This document shows positions 44,160-55,894 of a stretch of 64,000 nucleotides of DNA, piece by piece. Source of the stretch: Typhlomys cinereus (taxonomy: Eukaryota > Chordata > Mammalia > Rodentia > Platacanthomyidae); contig JALPQD010000125.1 in assembly GCA_023101885.1 (NCBI GenBank), positions 3,372,973-3,436,972 on the forward strand, read 5' to 3'. Numbering within the stretch: position 1 is the first letter of the stretch; each line of letters begins with the position of its first letter. The notes under the pieces were generated by a model. It was not told the DNA's origin and made no database searches. It saw nothing but the letters and a program-made list of their open reading frames with translations. The position numbers were made by a program, and so were the translations under genes.

Positions 44160-45059
44160 CTAAGTGCAGTACACCATCGGGTTGAGGAAAGGAGGGATGA
44201 TGTTGTGCAGTACGTTGAGTAGAACCGGAATCAAAGTGATCTTAGTCTCTGTCAGGTGAGTGACTGAAATCACTACGACGACAGTATAAAAGAAGAGGAT
44301 GAGGATGAGATGGGAGCTGCAGGTGCTCAGCGCCTTGGAAGCGGCTGCAGATGACTTTAGCCTAAGTACAGAGCGCAGGATTAACGTATATGACAATATG
44401 ATGAGACCTAGATCACTCCCCATTCCCAGCCATGCCAGGATCAACTGGCAAATGCTATTTGGTGTCCTGTCATCACAAGCCAGGCTGGTGACTCCAAGGT
44501 TAGAGCATAGACAGTGCTCGATCTCGTTCCTGGAGCAATAATGGCGCTGGGCAGCCAGCACAGGCACAGGGATGACAGCCAAACCATTTCTAAGCACCAT
44601 AAACAGGGTAGCTTTTAGGATCAAAGAATTGGTGACGATGGACGGATAGCGAAGAGGGTAACAAATAGCAACGAATCTGTCAAAAGCCATGCAGAGAAAG
44701 ATTCCTGACTCCATGCCTACAAAGCAGTGAATAGCATAAATCTGAGCAAAACACTCAGGAAGGCTGATGATCTTGGCATCAAACCAGAAGATGGCCAAGA
44801 TCTTGGGCATGATGGTGGTGGCCAGGCCCATATCGACCAAAGAAAGGATTCCCAGGAAATGATACATAGGTTGCTTCAGAGAAGGGTCCTGATAGATGGT
44901 GATAAGGATTAAGATGTTGGCGCCTATCGCTGTCAGATAGAGCAGGGCAAATGGCAGGGAGAGCCAGCGCTGCCAGCTGTGAATGCCAGGGAATCCCATC
45001 AGAATGAACTCTGAGACTTGGAATTCAGAGCTATTGGAGTCTTGGAGAGATGCAGTCAT
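44160..45059 (-). CDS. Or56b1: Class I olfactory receptor OR56B1-like, C-terminally truncated
   Basis: A class I OR with OR56 hallmarks: [52 protein letters not shown] (DRY is DRF), a [20 protein letters not shown]6 and an [12 protein letters not shown]7. The frame stays open upstream to an ATG at 45086, but a textbook splice acceptor (TTTTTCTTCTCCCAG, AG at 45064-45065 plus-strand coordinates) lies between, so I place the start at 45059 ([10 protein letters not shown], 299 codons), matching the usual N terminus. The end is abnormal: after NPMVY the frame reads Cys-Thr-stop. Omitting one base near 44169 restores a family-like helix 8 for more than 20 codons, so a one-base insertion removed the C-terminal tail. 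It may be a young pseudogene or a receptor with reduced function. Confidence 0.87.
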   Translation of the reverse strand: MTASLQDSNSSEFQVSEFILMGFPGIHSWQRWLSLPFALLYLTAIGANILILITIYQDPSLKQPMYHFLGILSLVDMGLATTIMPKILAIFWFDAKIISLPECFAQIYAIHCFVGMESGIFLCMAFDRFVAICYPLRYPSIVTNSLILKATLFMVLRNGLAVIPVPVLAAQRHYCSRNEIEHCLCSNLGVTSLACDDRTPNSICQLILAWLGMGSDLGLIILSYTLILRSVLRLKSSAAASKALSTCSSHLILILFFYTVVVVISVTHLTETKITLIPVLLNVLHNIIPPFLNPMVYCT

Positions 45060-45066
45060 TTTCCTG
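45060..45066 (-). promoter_or_regulatory. Splice acceptor ahead of the OR56B1-like coding exon
   Basis: A pyrimidine run followed by CAG/GA lies only 4 bases upstream of the ATG at 45059. If used, the first ATG of the open frame (45086) is intronic. Confidence 0.65.
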
Positions 45067-45284
45067 GGAGAAGAAAAATGTGACATGTCCTTCAGTGTTG
45101 ATCTTTCTTGGCATAATCATCAAACATCATCTTCAAATCATCTTGATAGAGTAATGGTTAGCATTATAAAAAGATGAATTTTGTAATCCAGTTCTGGTCA
45201 TTTAAGATAAATTATCTTTTTAAAAAATGTTCTATGGCTTTAGCAGCAAAAGGTAAATTTCAAACTCAGTTATTGGGACGTTGA

Positions 45285-45430
45285 AATAACTCAGGCAGAT
45301 AAAGTGGCTGCTCACAAGCTAGCAGCCTGAATTATTGAATCTCTGGAAGCACACATAGTGGAACAGAGAACCGACTTCTGAAAGTTGTCCTCCGATCTCC
45401 CCTCACGTATTGTGACAAGTATTCTCTCTG
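45285..45430 (+). mobile_element. B3-like SINE
   Basis: ATAACTCAGGCAGATAAAGTGG, AGCAGCCTGAATTATTGAATC, GAACCGACTTCTGAAAGTTG and CCTCCGATCTCC follow B3 order. Diverged. Confidence 0.65.
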
Positions 45431-45939
45431 TGTGAATCTCTTTAAATAATAGTGAATTACATAGGTTATGGGTGTTATCTGAGTAGTATAGTATTTGCCT
45501 TTCATATCATACACAGGACATGGATTTGGTCCTGAACATTTGTCAGTGTTGATTCTCCAGGGAAAATAAGCATGAATTCAAGTCTCCAAATGAGACTTAC
45601 AGTTATATGAGATGGAGCACCACATAAATGCAATCCTAGTTCACCTACATATGTCTTACCTTCTCAGAAGTTGCAAAATCAAGTGGATATCTTAGTTTTT
45701 CTTTATATTTTTTCTCAATGTTGTTTGGCTTAGTTGTTTACTAACTAAAAATGACAATAGAATTTTTAGTGTAGTGTAGAATTATAGGTGATTGGATTTT
45801 CATTCATATAGATATCCAGTTGTGTTTTATAATAATGACTTTAAAAATAATATTGAAGCCCAAACTATGAAGGTTTAGCTATGAAGTCACTATATCAAAC
45901 CGTTTTTAATCATTATACCACATAGATTGGAGGAGCACT
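45431..45939. other. No gene seen
   Basis: AT-rich. An ID-like scrap may be present at 45465-45535. Confidence 0.4.
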
Positions 45940-46520
45940 CAGCACTTAACCTAAAAACTTCCTTCTGCAGTGGAAGGTGTTTATTACAGAAAAGTACAAC
46001 TGGACAAAGTGCAGAAAATAAGTGACTTCAGACTGCCTGGCCCTAAACAGGAATCTAAGCCACTACCACCATACTCCAGGACTCAGGGAACATCGAGGAC
46101 AAGGGATCAGTAAGATTGTAAGATCCTGAAGAGGGAAAAAGGTGCAGTCAGACGTTGTCTGGACATGATAGGACTGTGTATCCATGGTTTCACAGCAGCT
46201 ATGTATATTTCCAGAAGACCTAATGGAAGGCTCTGTGTCTTTCTGAGAGACTGATAAGGACTGTTAGGGAAGAACTGAAAGATGCTTGATTCAGTAGTAT
46301 AACAATGATACATGATTCGTACTCCAGCAAGAACCCAGGCATCAATCTTTGAAAGCAGTCCAGATGAAGAATGTGCATCCCATTTTAAAAGACAAAGATA
46401 GGAGGGAGACCGACAGGAGAGCAGAAAGGGGAGAGGAGGGGGTACTTGGATTAGATATTAAGGGGTGAAAATATCATAAATTCACAATATCCATGTATAT
46501 AACACTAAAAGAATAAAAAA
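45940..46520 (+). mobile_element. Older L1 3' UTR fragment
   Basis: CAGTAAGATTGTAAGATCC, GGACATGATAGGACTGTG, a purine-rich stretch (46400-46445) and an A-rich end resemble the 3' UTR of an older rodent L1 lineage. Shares its final third with 35690-36010. Confidence 0.5.
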
Positions 46521-47279
46521 GCTTTGGATAACACTATTAGAGATTTGCAGAAATAAACTATGTTGAAAATCAAGGGACATATACATATATGTATTATATT
46601 TTACTTTATATACATACTTACATGGAGAGATTGCAAAAGAATAATTTGAAGAAAATTTAAGTGACTATAGATGAAAATTTTAATTTAAGGAATCATATAA
46701 TGGAGATATACCTCCATCCTTTGCCCTTGCCTGAGTCCTAACAAGCCTATGTGGATACAGTCAGGATTTAGGTAAAAGTTATGATATTTTTATTATTGTG
46801 ATACAAACATTTGAAGTGATACTTCAAATTTCCAACAAAATATGACATTATTAATATGACATATAAAATGCCGTACAGAAGTTCTTTCAGTTTCTATAAA
46901 ACAAAATGTCATAACCACCGAACAAAACTTTCATTCTGTATAAGGAACATGCTACTTATCCACAATATTTAAGATGCTTAGAATCATCTTAAAATTGAAC
47001 TCACTTTTCTGTTTCCAAATTCTGTTTTCATGTCCTTTACATTCTTTGAAGTGATCCAGTCAGCTGAGTGGAACCAGTAGGCTAGCTTGCTCTTCTACAC
47101 ACACAATTGCTTCTTTATGTTGTTGATTTAGCATTTCCCTTGATTATAGTATCCATTTATCCTACACGTCAAACGCACAAAGAATCTGAATGTTTTCTAT
47201 ATTTGTTGCTTAAAACAAATACAATTTTAAGATATTTCTTTCTCAATATTAACACCATGGTGTAAGCTATTGTAGGTTT

Positions 47280-47310
<31 letters not shown>

Positions 47311-47690
47311 CTAGAAAAATTATACCAATGTTTTAAAGCATCTTTGAAATAGGATGAAATAAATAGAATTTTATGTCAATTTTAAATTCTTGATACAATA
47401 ATTGCTAAACAGTAAAACATTAAAAGAATATGAAATTTTCCCATGTCATTATTTTTAAAAATGGTTATTAATAAGCAGATATATTTTATTTCAGGTATTT
47501 CTTGTAGCTTCTGTATTTTGATAATTCAACTCCCTAATAACTGGATACATAACCTTCTGTTTACAATGACTGCAATATGATGAACAGTAAGATCATCTAA
47601 GTTCTGCTGTTCCACGATTCAATGAATGAATGGTACAAATGGGCTTAGAGATGAGTGTGATTTATGATGAACTCTTACATGAGAGAGCCA
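46521..47690. other. No gene seen
   Basis: AT-rich, with a short GA repeat at 47285-47309. No gene. Confidence 0.45.
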
Positions 47691-47694
47691 AAGG

Positions 47695-47890
47695 CAGTCT
47701 GGAGAGATGGCTCAGTAGTTAAAGGATTTGATTTATAAGCAAAATGATCTGAGTTTGTTTTCCCAGATCACCAGAAGTGGTGGCCTGTAATTCCATCGCT
47801 TAGAGGCAAAGCCAGAAAAAGCCATCCAGAATCATGTCACCCTACAGACACACACACACTCATGCATGCAAAAAATAAGCAAATTTTTTT
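47695..47890 (+). mobile_element. B2-superfamily (DIP-like) SINE
   Basis: CTGGAGAGATGGCTCAGTAG with a degraded B-box region, GGTGGCCTGTAATTCCATCG and a CA-rich, A-rich end. Confidence 0.7.
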
Positions 47891-48485
47891 AAAAGTCCAC
47901 TATTCTTAGATCAGTTGCTCAATAAGCAACTGATATTTAGATGGATAGATGATTAGGGAGAGGAGGAAAGGTCATAGGAGAAATCACAGACTCGGTGGGC
48001 GAAAAGAAGAAAAGCAAAAGGAACTCAGTGCAGTATCTCTCTTGGGAGCTTGAAACTGTGTGAGACAATTGTTCACAACCTGGTATTTTTGTGAAACACT
48101 TATTGACTACTCCTTAGCTTCATATCATAGAGTTTTTTATATTTTACATATTCCATTTTCTTTCCTTTCAATAACTACATGTCCCTTATGTACTTATTAT
48201 ATTGATAAATTATATTTATATGTATTTATGGGATAAAATGATGTTATAGTCTTTAATTCAATGGAGGATAATTAAAGTAGGCTGGTTAGTATATTCAACA
48301 GCTCAAATATTTAACATTTTCTGCTTATTAGATTAGAAATATATTCTACTAACAATAGAGGAATGCACATTACTCAATAACTAGTTAAATTCAGAGTTCT
48401 GTACAATTGGCATAAAAGATCAAACTATTCTGAAAAACTGCCAAGAGATTTTGCTTCTTGACTATCATCTCTCTCTTTCTCTTTG

Positions 48486-48486
<1 letters not shown>
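47891..48486. other. No gene seen
   Basis: AT-rich. 48140-48420 may be part of an ancient L1. It is too diverged to be sure. Confidence 0.4.

Positions 48487-48533
<47 letters not shown>
48487..48533. repeat. (CA)n microsatellite
   Basis: About 47 bp of pure CA dinucleotide, just after a CT-rich stretch. Confidence 0.95.
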
Positions 48534-48536
<3 letters not shown>

Positions 48537-48539
48537 CAT

Positions 48540-48770
48540 ATTTTTGAAGAATGAATAGTGTTCCACTAAATGTTTGCCATATTTTTTACCTAGTCATCTG
48601 CTGAGGGGCATTTGTATTGAATGCTTAACTTGGTTGCTGTGACTAATGTTACAATGAACACGATTTTTCAGACATTTCTTTCTCTAATTGATTTTAAATG
48701 TTACCAGGAAGTGTGAGTGTGCAGTCATAAGGCAACCCTATATTTGGTTTTCCCCATTTTCTTCTAAATG
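48540..48770 (-). mobile_element. Ancient L1 fragment
   Basis: GAATAGTGTTCCACTAAA, CTGAGGGGCATTTGTATTGAA, and GGTTGCTGTGACTAATGTTACAA follow the antisense ORF2 end of ancient mammalian L1s. Confidence 0.55.
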
Positions 48771-49500
48771 TTCTTCCCCTGAATAATGCTTCAAACAAAT
48801 TTGAGTTCAAAGAGAAAATTACTTTTAGCAGTACATTTTAGATAATATAAAACACTATTCCTCCAGTTAAAATAGCTTAAGGTGTAAATATTGAAGCTAA
48901 CATGACAGAATAGTACAGAAAAATAATTTGTGCTTTATCGTACCAGGATGGTATTTCCTAATTCTGACTCTAACCTCTGTTTCAAATGTATTACAAACTT
49001 CCCCATCATGCTAAGGTAGACAAGATTGTCAATTGCCAAAACGAGTTTAGAATGAAGCATCAAATGCCTGTGAGTTGGCCAATATCATCCTAGCAAGGTT
49101 TAATAACTTACTGTTGTGAGCAGAGACTCACAGCCAGAGATCTTGGCAATGGAAGGAGTTCCTACTTTGGAAACACAGGGCATGTTGAAAAGGAAGATTG
49201 TACAAGAGATGAAGATGTGTTCATGGCTGAGACTTGGACAGAGAGCATAGGCTTCTGGAATTTATGGTGTATATTATTAGCTCAGTGACCTAGGGAAATA
49301 GCCTCTTTGCACAAAAGGACAGAGATGGCCCACAGAGAAAGCTCAATTCCTATGATGTTAAATCCCAAATGTGGAACAAGGAGATTAATTAAGGGAAATG
49401 TTTAGCACTAATATAACTGGAGACAACATAAATAGAAAAATATCTTCACTAAAGAAACCAGAATGTATTTATAATGGGTAGGAAATTCTTGATTATTCCT

Positions 49501-49502
<2 letters not shown>
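48771..49502. other. No gene seen
   Basis: Mixed AT-rich DNA without frames or repeats that I recognise. Confidence 0.45.

Positions 49503-49543
<41 letters not shown>
49503..49543. repeat. (CA)n microsatellite
   Basis: About 41 bp of pure CA dinucleotide. Confidence 0.95.
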
Positions 49544-49545
<2 letters not shown>

Positions 49546-49599
49546 TCAGAGATTACAAATTAAGTACTTAAGGAGTTTCCTTAAATATTTCTGGGACAG

Positions 49600-49829
49600 A
49601 GGACTGGAGAGATGGCTCAGAGGTTAAGACTCTGCCTCACAAGCAGATGGCCCTGAGTATGCATCACAAGTTGCACATAAAGACCACAAGAAACAATGGT
49701 AGCCTGCATTTCTGACCCTAGTGGATGGAGCCTGGGAAATCCCAGAGCAAAGCAAGAAGGAAGTAGAGCAATCCAGGATGATTCCCAAAGTCACCTTTGG
49801 TCCTCCAAGGGCCACAGTGCCTTCACACA

Positions 49830-49890
<61 letters not shown>

Positions 49891-49895
49891 TACCA
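49600..49895 (+). mobile_element. B2-superfamily (DIP-like) SINE with long CA tract
   Basis: GACTGGAGAGATGGCTCAGA and the body GGTAGCCTGCATTTCTGACC, GGTGGATGGAGCC-type block, GATGATTCCCAAAGTC, ending in a CA tract of about 67 bp (49823-49889). It is an older copy of the family at 15970. Confidence 0.8.
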
Positions 49896-50111
49896 TTCAT
49901 CAAAAATGTGAGTATAGTTTCTACTGTGTATACAAAGTATAATAAGAACAAAATGATCAATCAATCAATCAGCCACCATTACTGCTGGCATGGAAATAAA
50001 GGTCTACTCGTGCTGCGGGAACTAAACACTAAATGGCAAGGAAATACATAATTTCAGACTTAGATAAGTGCCTCAAAGCAAAAGTGTCCAGTGAGGCATG
50101 AAAAAAGACAT

Positions 50112-50799
50112 ACAACAAACTATAGGAATGATCTCGGAAAGTTTAGGATGGAGTTGGAAGAAATTATACTGAGCGAAGTATCCCAGATACAGAAAGGTAG
50201 ATGCCACATGTTCTTCCTTACAAGTGGATGCTACCATTGAACCTTCAGAACTTCTATAACACCCACAAACTGCAAAGAAACATGTGGGGGTAGGAGACAA
50301 AAAAACAAAGGCAACTAGATGAATAAGGCAATTATGGAAGAAAAGTCTTAAATGGGAGAGAATAAAGGTGATGGGCCTTAGTAAGGGGTAATGGAGAAAA
50401 GAGAGAAAGAAAAGCAAATAACTGGTGGAAAAAAGAAGTAAGCAATGGCCTCACCCAGTTATAAATGCTGACAGCTACAACTCTGGGAAGAAAAATCTGG
50501 TGGAGCAACAGTAGGTAACTAATTACTCTCCAAGTGGGTTCTCCACCCCTTCTTATTGTCAGGAAACGTTCATCTCATGTTGTAATCTGTCCAAATAACA
50601 GTGGAAGGGGAGAAAATAGACACTAGGCAGGAACAGACATCCTAGTGTTAGCTATAAATACTTGATGGTAAGCTACCAGGAGTGTGGGAGAGAATGGGAT
50701 TGATCGAAGAAAGAAAGGGAAGGGGTGGGTTAAATACTCAATATACTTGTAAAACTAGAAAAATAAAATAATTTAAATTAAAAAAATTTAAAAAGAAAA
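50112..50799 (+). mobile_element. 5'-truncated L1 (ORF2 end plus 3' UTR) with target duplication
   Basis: The plus strand near 50150-50225 encodes the end of L1 ORF2 (LEEIILSEVSQIQKG) and is followed by a 3' UTR that ends with CAATATACTTGTAAAACTAG and an A-rich tail. It is flanked by GAAAAAAGACAT at 50100-50111 and 50800-50811. Confidence 0.85.
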
Positions 50800-50811
50800 G
50801 AAAAAAGACAT

Positions 50812-51660
50812 GAAGTATCATGTAAGACAGTACTCAAAAATTAAACTATAGATACAAAGGTGTTGAGGAAATATACATTGGACAAAAGATGGCCACTTTA
50901 CCAAATCAAAAGCTGGGTGTCCACCTATAAAAAATTGAAGCTATATCCATATCCTTCACATTATTTGGAAAATCAAAGACTTTATTGTAAGACCTGACCT
51001 CTGAAACTGAAGAAAGCATAGTAAAATGCTTCAAAATTAAGATGAAAGATGTGTGTGTGATGTTCACCATAGGTTCCTGTGTTTGAGTACTTGGTACCCA
51101 GCTGGTGAAGTTTTGGAAGACTGTGGAACATTTAGTAAGTAGACCTGCACTAGAGAGAGTGGATCATGGAGGGAGAGAAGTGTTGGGGGAGAGCTTGAGA
51201 TTTCATAGCTCATCCCCAATTCCTGTTTGTTGTATGCTTTCTGACTGTGGGTTGCAATGTAACCTGCAGCCTCCTGCTTCTGCCTGAAGGCTTCCCTATC
51301 ATGATGGACTATGCCCCTTCAAAGGGTAAGCTAAAATAAAACCAACTCTTTCTCTCTAAGTTGTTTCTTCTCAGATATGTTCATCACAGTGAAGAGAAAG
51401 TAAAAAAAATATATGATATGTATAGGAAAGAACTATCTGAAAAGAACTCAAGTAGGTCAGTAAATAATGCCAATAATTGGTAAGTGGGAGTGAGTGAAAT
51501 GAAAATGCTTCTTCGAAGCAAAGGAAACAATCAGCAGAGGAGAGACACCTGTGGGATGGGGAGAACCTTTGACACGTATTCCAGCTGTATTTCAGATAGA
51601 GTTGACATCCAGGATGCAGAAAGCATGCACATGTGCATGTACGTGTGTCTGTGATCAAAT
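50812..51660. other. No gene; possible interspersed repeat
   Basis: 51090-51410 has blocks (GGATCATGGAGGG, GACTGTGGGTTGCAATG, ATGATGGACTATGCCC, AAATAAAACCAACTCTTTC) that recall the ends of old rodent DNA-transposon or LTR repeats. I cannot name the family. Confidence 0.35.
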
Positions 51661-51669
51661 CAATGAGTA

Positions 51670-52010
51670 GGAAAATGATTGAACAGATACTTTAAGAAGT
51701 AAGAGCAGTAATATATCTTTAACAAATGTTCACCATCCTTAGCCATCAGGGAAATGAAAATAAAAATTACACTGACATTCTCCCTTGCCCCTGTCAAAAT
51801 AGCTATCATTAAAACACATAAACAAACAAACTACAAACAAATCACGAATGTTGGCAAGGATCCAAGAGAAAAGGAACTGTTGTTATACACTGCTGGTGGG
51901 AATGTAGGCTGGTGCAGCCACAGTGGAAATCAGTATGATCCAGACATCCTACTCTTGAGAAGATACCCAGCAATATGGCAGCCTGTACTAGGAATTCTAT
52001 AACTCAGGGA
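51670..52010 (+). mobile_element. Old L1 ORF2 fragment
   Basis: Blocks equivalent to the ORF2 sequence before the C-terminal cysteine motif: CATCAGGGAAATGAAAATAAAA, GGAACTGTTGTTATACACTG and TGGTGGGAATGTAGGCTGG. Confidence 0.7.
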
Positions 52011-52261
52011 GCTTATGAGGCAAGGTGATCATGTGTTCGAACCATTCTAATGACAACAAATACTTACTGTTTTGTGAAACATAAAAGAATGACTTTATAA
52101 AAGACTATAAATTACTTCATATAATTTTGCCATTATCAAGAGGAAAGAAATGTAGCTTCTTGTCAGTTGATAGAGAGAATCGACTCCTTTATGCTGTTTA
52201 CATTATCTTCACATTTCTATGAAATATATTTTAGTACATAACATGTAAATTTATAATAACC

Positions 52262-52448
52262 AGGGAATGGGGGGAAGGGAGGGCACTGGGAGAAAGGGAG
52301 AATGGGGAATAAAAGGAAAGGGGAAAAGGGGGGAAGGTGCAAGGGGGACTGGAGAAGGGTGGAGGGAAGGAGGGGATGGGGTACCTATTAAGCTTGTATG
52401 TTTGAGAAAAAAATAAATTCAAAAGAAAATTCTAAAAATAAATAAATA
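52262..52448 (+). mobile_element. Short L1 3' end insertion with target duplication
   Basis: Only the polypurine tract, CTATTAAGCTTGTATG and the A-rich tail of an L1, 187 bp. It is flanked by a perfect 13-bp duplication, ATTTATAATAACC, at 52249-52261 and 52449-52461. Confidence 0.88.
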
Positions 52449-52589
52449 ATTTATAATAACCTGAATAGTATACATAAAATGTTAAACTAATTCCTTTACC
52501 TACATTTTTAGCTCAAATAATATCGGAAAGCATTATGTCCCATTAATTGTAGAAGAAACCACTTACCCATAGTGATGATTATTGAATGT

Positions 52590-52870
52590 CTCATAAATGG
52601 TTTCCCTTACTTGTTGTGCAGCATTGCATAAAAACCAAACTTTCACTTGGTCTGACACAGAAGACTGAACCCCCACTAGAGCATACAATCCAGATGGAAT
52701 CCTGGGACCCATAGAAACAGACACACCGGCGGTTAGGAGCGAGTGGGATGGATTGATGAAAGGAGGGGAAGGAGGACAAGAAGAGGGAAGGAAGGGAGAG
52801 AGGGAGGAAGGGAGCAGGGACAATTACTCAATATGCTTGGAAGAGTAGAAAAAATGAAATAATAATAATA
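52590..52870 (+). mobile_element. L1 3' UTR fragment
   Basis: A block to GGGACCCATAGAAACAGACAC, a G/A tract (52750-52815), CTCAATATGCTTGGAAGAG and an AAT-rich tail. Same lineage as 16720-17045. Confidence 0.7.
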
Positions 52871-52874
52871 ATAA

Positions 52875-53025
52875 TTTTTAAAAAACAGGCATGGTGGCAT
52901 GCCTCTATAATTCCAGTTCTCAGAAGATGGAGAGAGGAGAATCGGAGGTTCAAGATCATCCTTGGCTACCTAGTGAGTCTGATATATCCTGGGTCACATG
53001 AGGACCTATATCAAAACAAAAAAAA
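52875..53025 (+). mobile_element. B1 SINE
   Basis: GGCATGGTGGCATGCC start, TTCCAGTTCTCAGAAGATGG, TTCAAGATCATCCTTGGCTACC and an A-rich tail: a well preserved B1. Confidence 0.85.
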
Positions 53026-53147
53026 CCTTTATAAATTTAACTAATATTTTAATTCTCTTGCCAGACTATGCAAAAATTCCTTGAAAGTCATTTGAGTAAG
53101 TCAAACAAGCTACTGTATTGAAAAGAAACATTTATAATGGTAGTTCT

Positions 53148-53219
53148 GGGGCTGGAGAAATGACTCAGGGATCCAAGACTTTGCCTTGCAGAAGGACCTG
53201 AGTTTGAATCACAGGTCCC

Positions 53220-53265
<46 letters not shown>

Positions 53266-53406
53266 ACCAGGTGGAACTGGCTGTAGCCTGTACTACTGGC
53301 CCTGGTGGGTGGAGCCTGGGAAATCTCAGAGCAAAGCAAAAAGGAAGTAGAAGCATTCCCGGATGATTCTTGAAGTCACCCTTGAGTTTCCACAGGGTAT
53401 GTAGTG

Positions 53407-53454
<48 letters not shown>

Positions 53455-53490
53455 CATACACACACAGAACAAAATAAATAAATAAATTTT
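53148..53490 (+). mobile_element. B2-superfamily (DIP-like) SINE with internal A41 run
   Basis: GGGGCTGGAGAAATGACTCAG head, the body from GGTGGAACTGGCTGTAGCC through GGATGATTCTTGAAGTCACC, a (CT)n run (53411-53451) and AAATAAATAAATAAA tail. An A41 run (53224-53264) sits in the middle, between the tRNA-like head and the body. The flanks TTATAATGGTAGTTC and TTATAACGATGGTTC may be a diverged target duplication. Confidence 0.85.
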
Positions 53491-53494
53491 CAAA

Positions 53495-54083
53495 AATATT
53501 ATAACGATGGTTCAGGCTGCGATGCCTGCTTAGGGGCCGGTCCTCATGTTTCCTCATCAGACATTCGGCGGCTTGATGTCTCAGAATAGTAGAGAGTTCA
53601 GCGCGTACTGCCTCACTTCGTCAAGAAGGTGCCGAGGAAACTGAAGATTTGGGAGTAATGAGAGTAAAAGATATTTTTGAAGCTAATTCTCTTTTATGAA
53701 GAATTCATATATTACTTATGATTTAAAGGTGGTCACATAAATCATTTTTCCTTTCAGGATTACATTGTATTGTAACACACTTAACATTCATTACTGGATT
53801 GGGTTAAGATGCTCTTCACACTGGGAATAATGGGGAATGGAGGAAAGTATTTGTCATACAGTTGCAGGTTTTTCTTAAAAAAGTGCAGAACATAGAGAAA
53901 CCAAACTGGAAGTTTCTATTGACACTATTGATTAGCTTTTAACAGTACCAGAAATTGGTACTCAGACTGCTGTGGGAGAGTTATCCTGTCTTACTCAGCT
54001 CTACACCCTGCGTCCTACATTGCCAACCTGCTTTGTGCAAAGTGTGAACTTCACATGAAATAGTAACATTACTGTTTGGGAGG
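53495..54083. other. No gene; CpG-rich pocket
   Basis: 53510-53640 has seven or more CpG dinucleotides in an otherwise CpG-poor area, including GACATTCGGCGGCTTGATG. No frame or known family was recognised. The rest is AT-rich. Confidence 0.4.
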
Positions 54084-54094
54084 GAACCATTTAT

Positions 54095-54269
54095 TTTTTT
54101 TTTAATTTCTTCCACTCATGCAAAGTTGTTAAGTACCCCATTCCCCTCCCTCCCTCCAGCTCTCCCTGGATCTCCTTGCTCCCTTCCCCCTTTTCCTTTT
54201 CCTGTCCTCCCCCCCTCCCTTTAATCCAGTGCTTCTCCCCCTCCCCATTCCTGGAGCATTCTTTAGTGT
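54095..54269 (-). mobile_element. Short L1 3' end insertion with target duplication
   Basis: T-rich start, TTTCTTCCACTCATGCAAAG, a pyrimidine tract and CATTCCTGGAGCATTCTTTAG. Flanked by GAACCATTTAT at 54084-54094 and 54270-54280, a perfect 11-bp duplication. Confidence 0.88.
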
Positions 54270-54280
54270 GAACCATTTAT

Positions 54281-55894
54281 GACAGGATTTAAAGTCCGCA
54301 CTCCAGTAGGGAGTTTATGGATGTATATACTGTAGAATTCAACTCTGGACCAGACAGAAACCTTTGGGTGGCTTGTGAAGAAAGGTGTTGAGAAGGAAAA
54401 GTGGGAAAGAAATTAATTAACACACATTTGGGGGCAGTTGCATAGATCTTGAAAAGAAAAGGAGCCGAGTGTGGAACGTTTCAGATGCTGATGATCCAAA
54501 ATGACATTTGATGGCGGCCAGAAAAGATGGCTGGGGACAAAGCATTCAGACAGTGATTATCCCAGCAAAATGGTTCCATTTTCTTCTGTTTTGCCGCACC
54601 CCAAATCTGTGGACCCCACAGAAAAGGTGGAAGGTAGATTCCTCACACCCCTGGTATCCACATATATTTTTTCCCAGGCACTTGAACATACAGGGTACCC
54701 AGCTATAGCATTTATTTATTTATTCCACAGACCAAGGTGTGCAGAGTAAATAAATATGACTTTCAAAATTGCCTCAGTATGTATTTACCCAGTAGACTCA
54801 TTTCTTAGGTAAATTACATGGATTTTGGTATCCTTCCATGACATTTTTCCCCTTGATTTTAAACACAAACAAACAAGAATTTAAACACCCAAAGTGCCTA
54901 AATAGCTTAATTGAACAGAAACCAGGAAGCCCCAGGGCTTGGGGCTGGAGGAAAACGGCAAGAATTCCATAACAGATGTAATGAGAAGACTGAGTCTCTT
55001 GCAACTTGGAGAAAGCTCCATCTAGGTTCTTCACCACTACAAAAAAATACCATGGATCCCATCTCATAGTCTACTCTTCGTCTTCTCTCAAAGACATGTT
55101 TTCCAGGGAAACTGCCACTGACCAGGTGAGAATAAGTGCTTTCTGTTGGACCAGAAACATGGTGTGATAGTTAAACATAGGTGTCAACTTGACTGTTGAG
55201 GGTTTGAGCTCTGGGCACAATTGTAGAGAATTTATAGAGAATCCAGAACAAACCTGCAAGAGACTGTCTGGCTGATGGGGAAGATCCAGTTCATGGTGGG
55301 TGGGATTAGATCCTGGAATAAAACACACAGAGGTGGTTGAAAGAGTTGGCATCCTTTTGTACACTTGGCCGGACAGGATGGTCTGGCAAGTAAGGATTGT
55401 CCTTCTCTCAGCCATTACATAAAGATGGTGTGACCCTCGGCCTTGGTGTTGGCATGAGCTTTCCTGTCAAGGTGGACTATGAACTGTAACTGGACTATCA
55501 GTAAGAAATATAAATTCCTTGTTCCCTTAAGCCATTCGATGGTCTTTTATCAGCAACCATGCAAGTAAACTGCAACATGTGGGTTTCTTTTTTTTTCTCT
55601 CTTTTTTTACCTTTTTTTTCTTCTGCATTTGACTTTGAAGACAACTCTAAAATCCTGGCCCTGCTTACCAACTCTGACACTAGAGGCTCTGAGTACATTA
55701 TGAAGACTTTCCTATTTCCAACAAAGGGATGCTCTTGCTGCATTTCCAACTGGGAGATCTGTCAGTAGTCTGAGAAAAAATGACACGTGGCAGCTCCCCA
55801 CCCTCCAACTAAGTTAGTGGTGCTTCTTTCATGCTGGAAGTTGTTTGAAATGATGTTGATTGTTTATACCATTGCAAAGAGACCCTCAGAGGCT
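54281..55894. other. No gene; interspersed repeat likely near 55150-55560
   Basis: 55150-55560 has GGTGTCAACTTGACTG, GGCTGATGGGGAAGATCC, GGTGGGTGGGATTAGATCC, CCTGTCAAGGTGGACTATGA and TGGTCTTTTATCAGCAACC. It is a rodent repeat related in reverse to 29010-29456 and 57200-57620 (URR1-like, tentative). 54500-54770 includes an open frame without family features. Confidence 0.4.

Noticed and set aside
49624..50051. Frames across CA repeats (also 61816-62132 and 53165-53557)
   Set aside because: Low-complexity translations of microsatellites inside SINEs.
54501..54749. 82-codon frame and possible processed pseudogene
   Set aside because: No recognisable protein. I could not see a parent gene or poly(A) tail.
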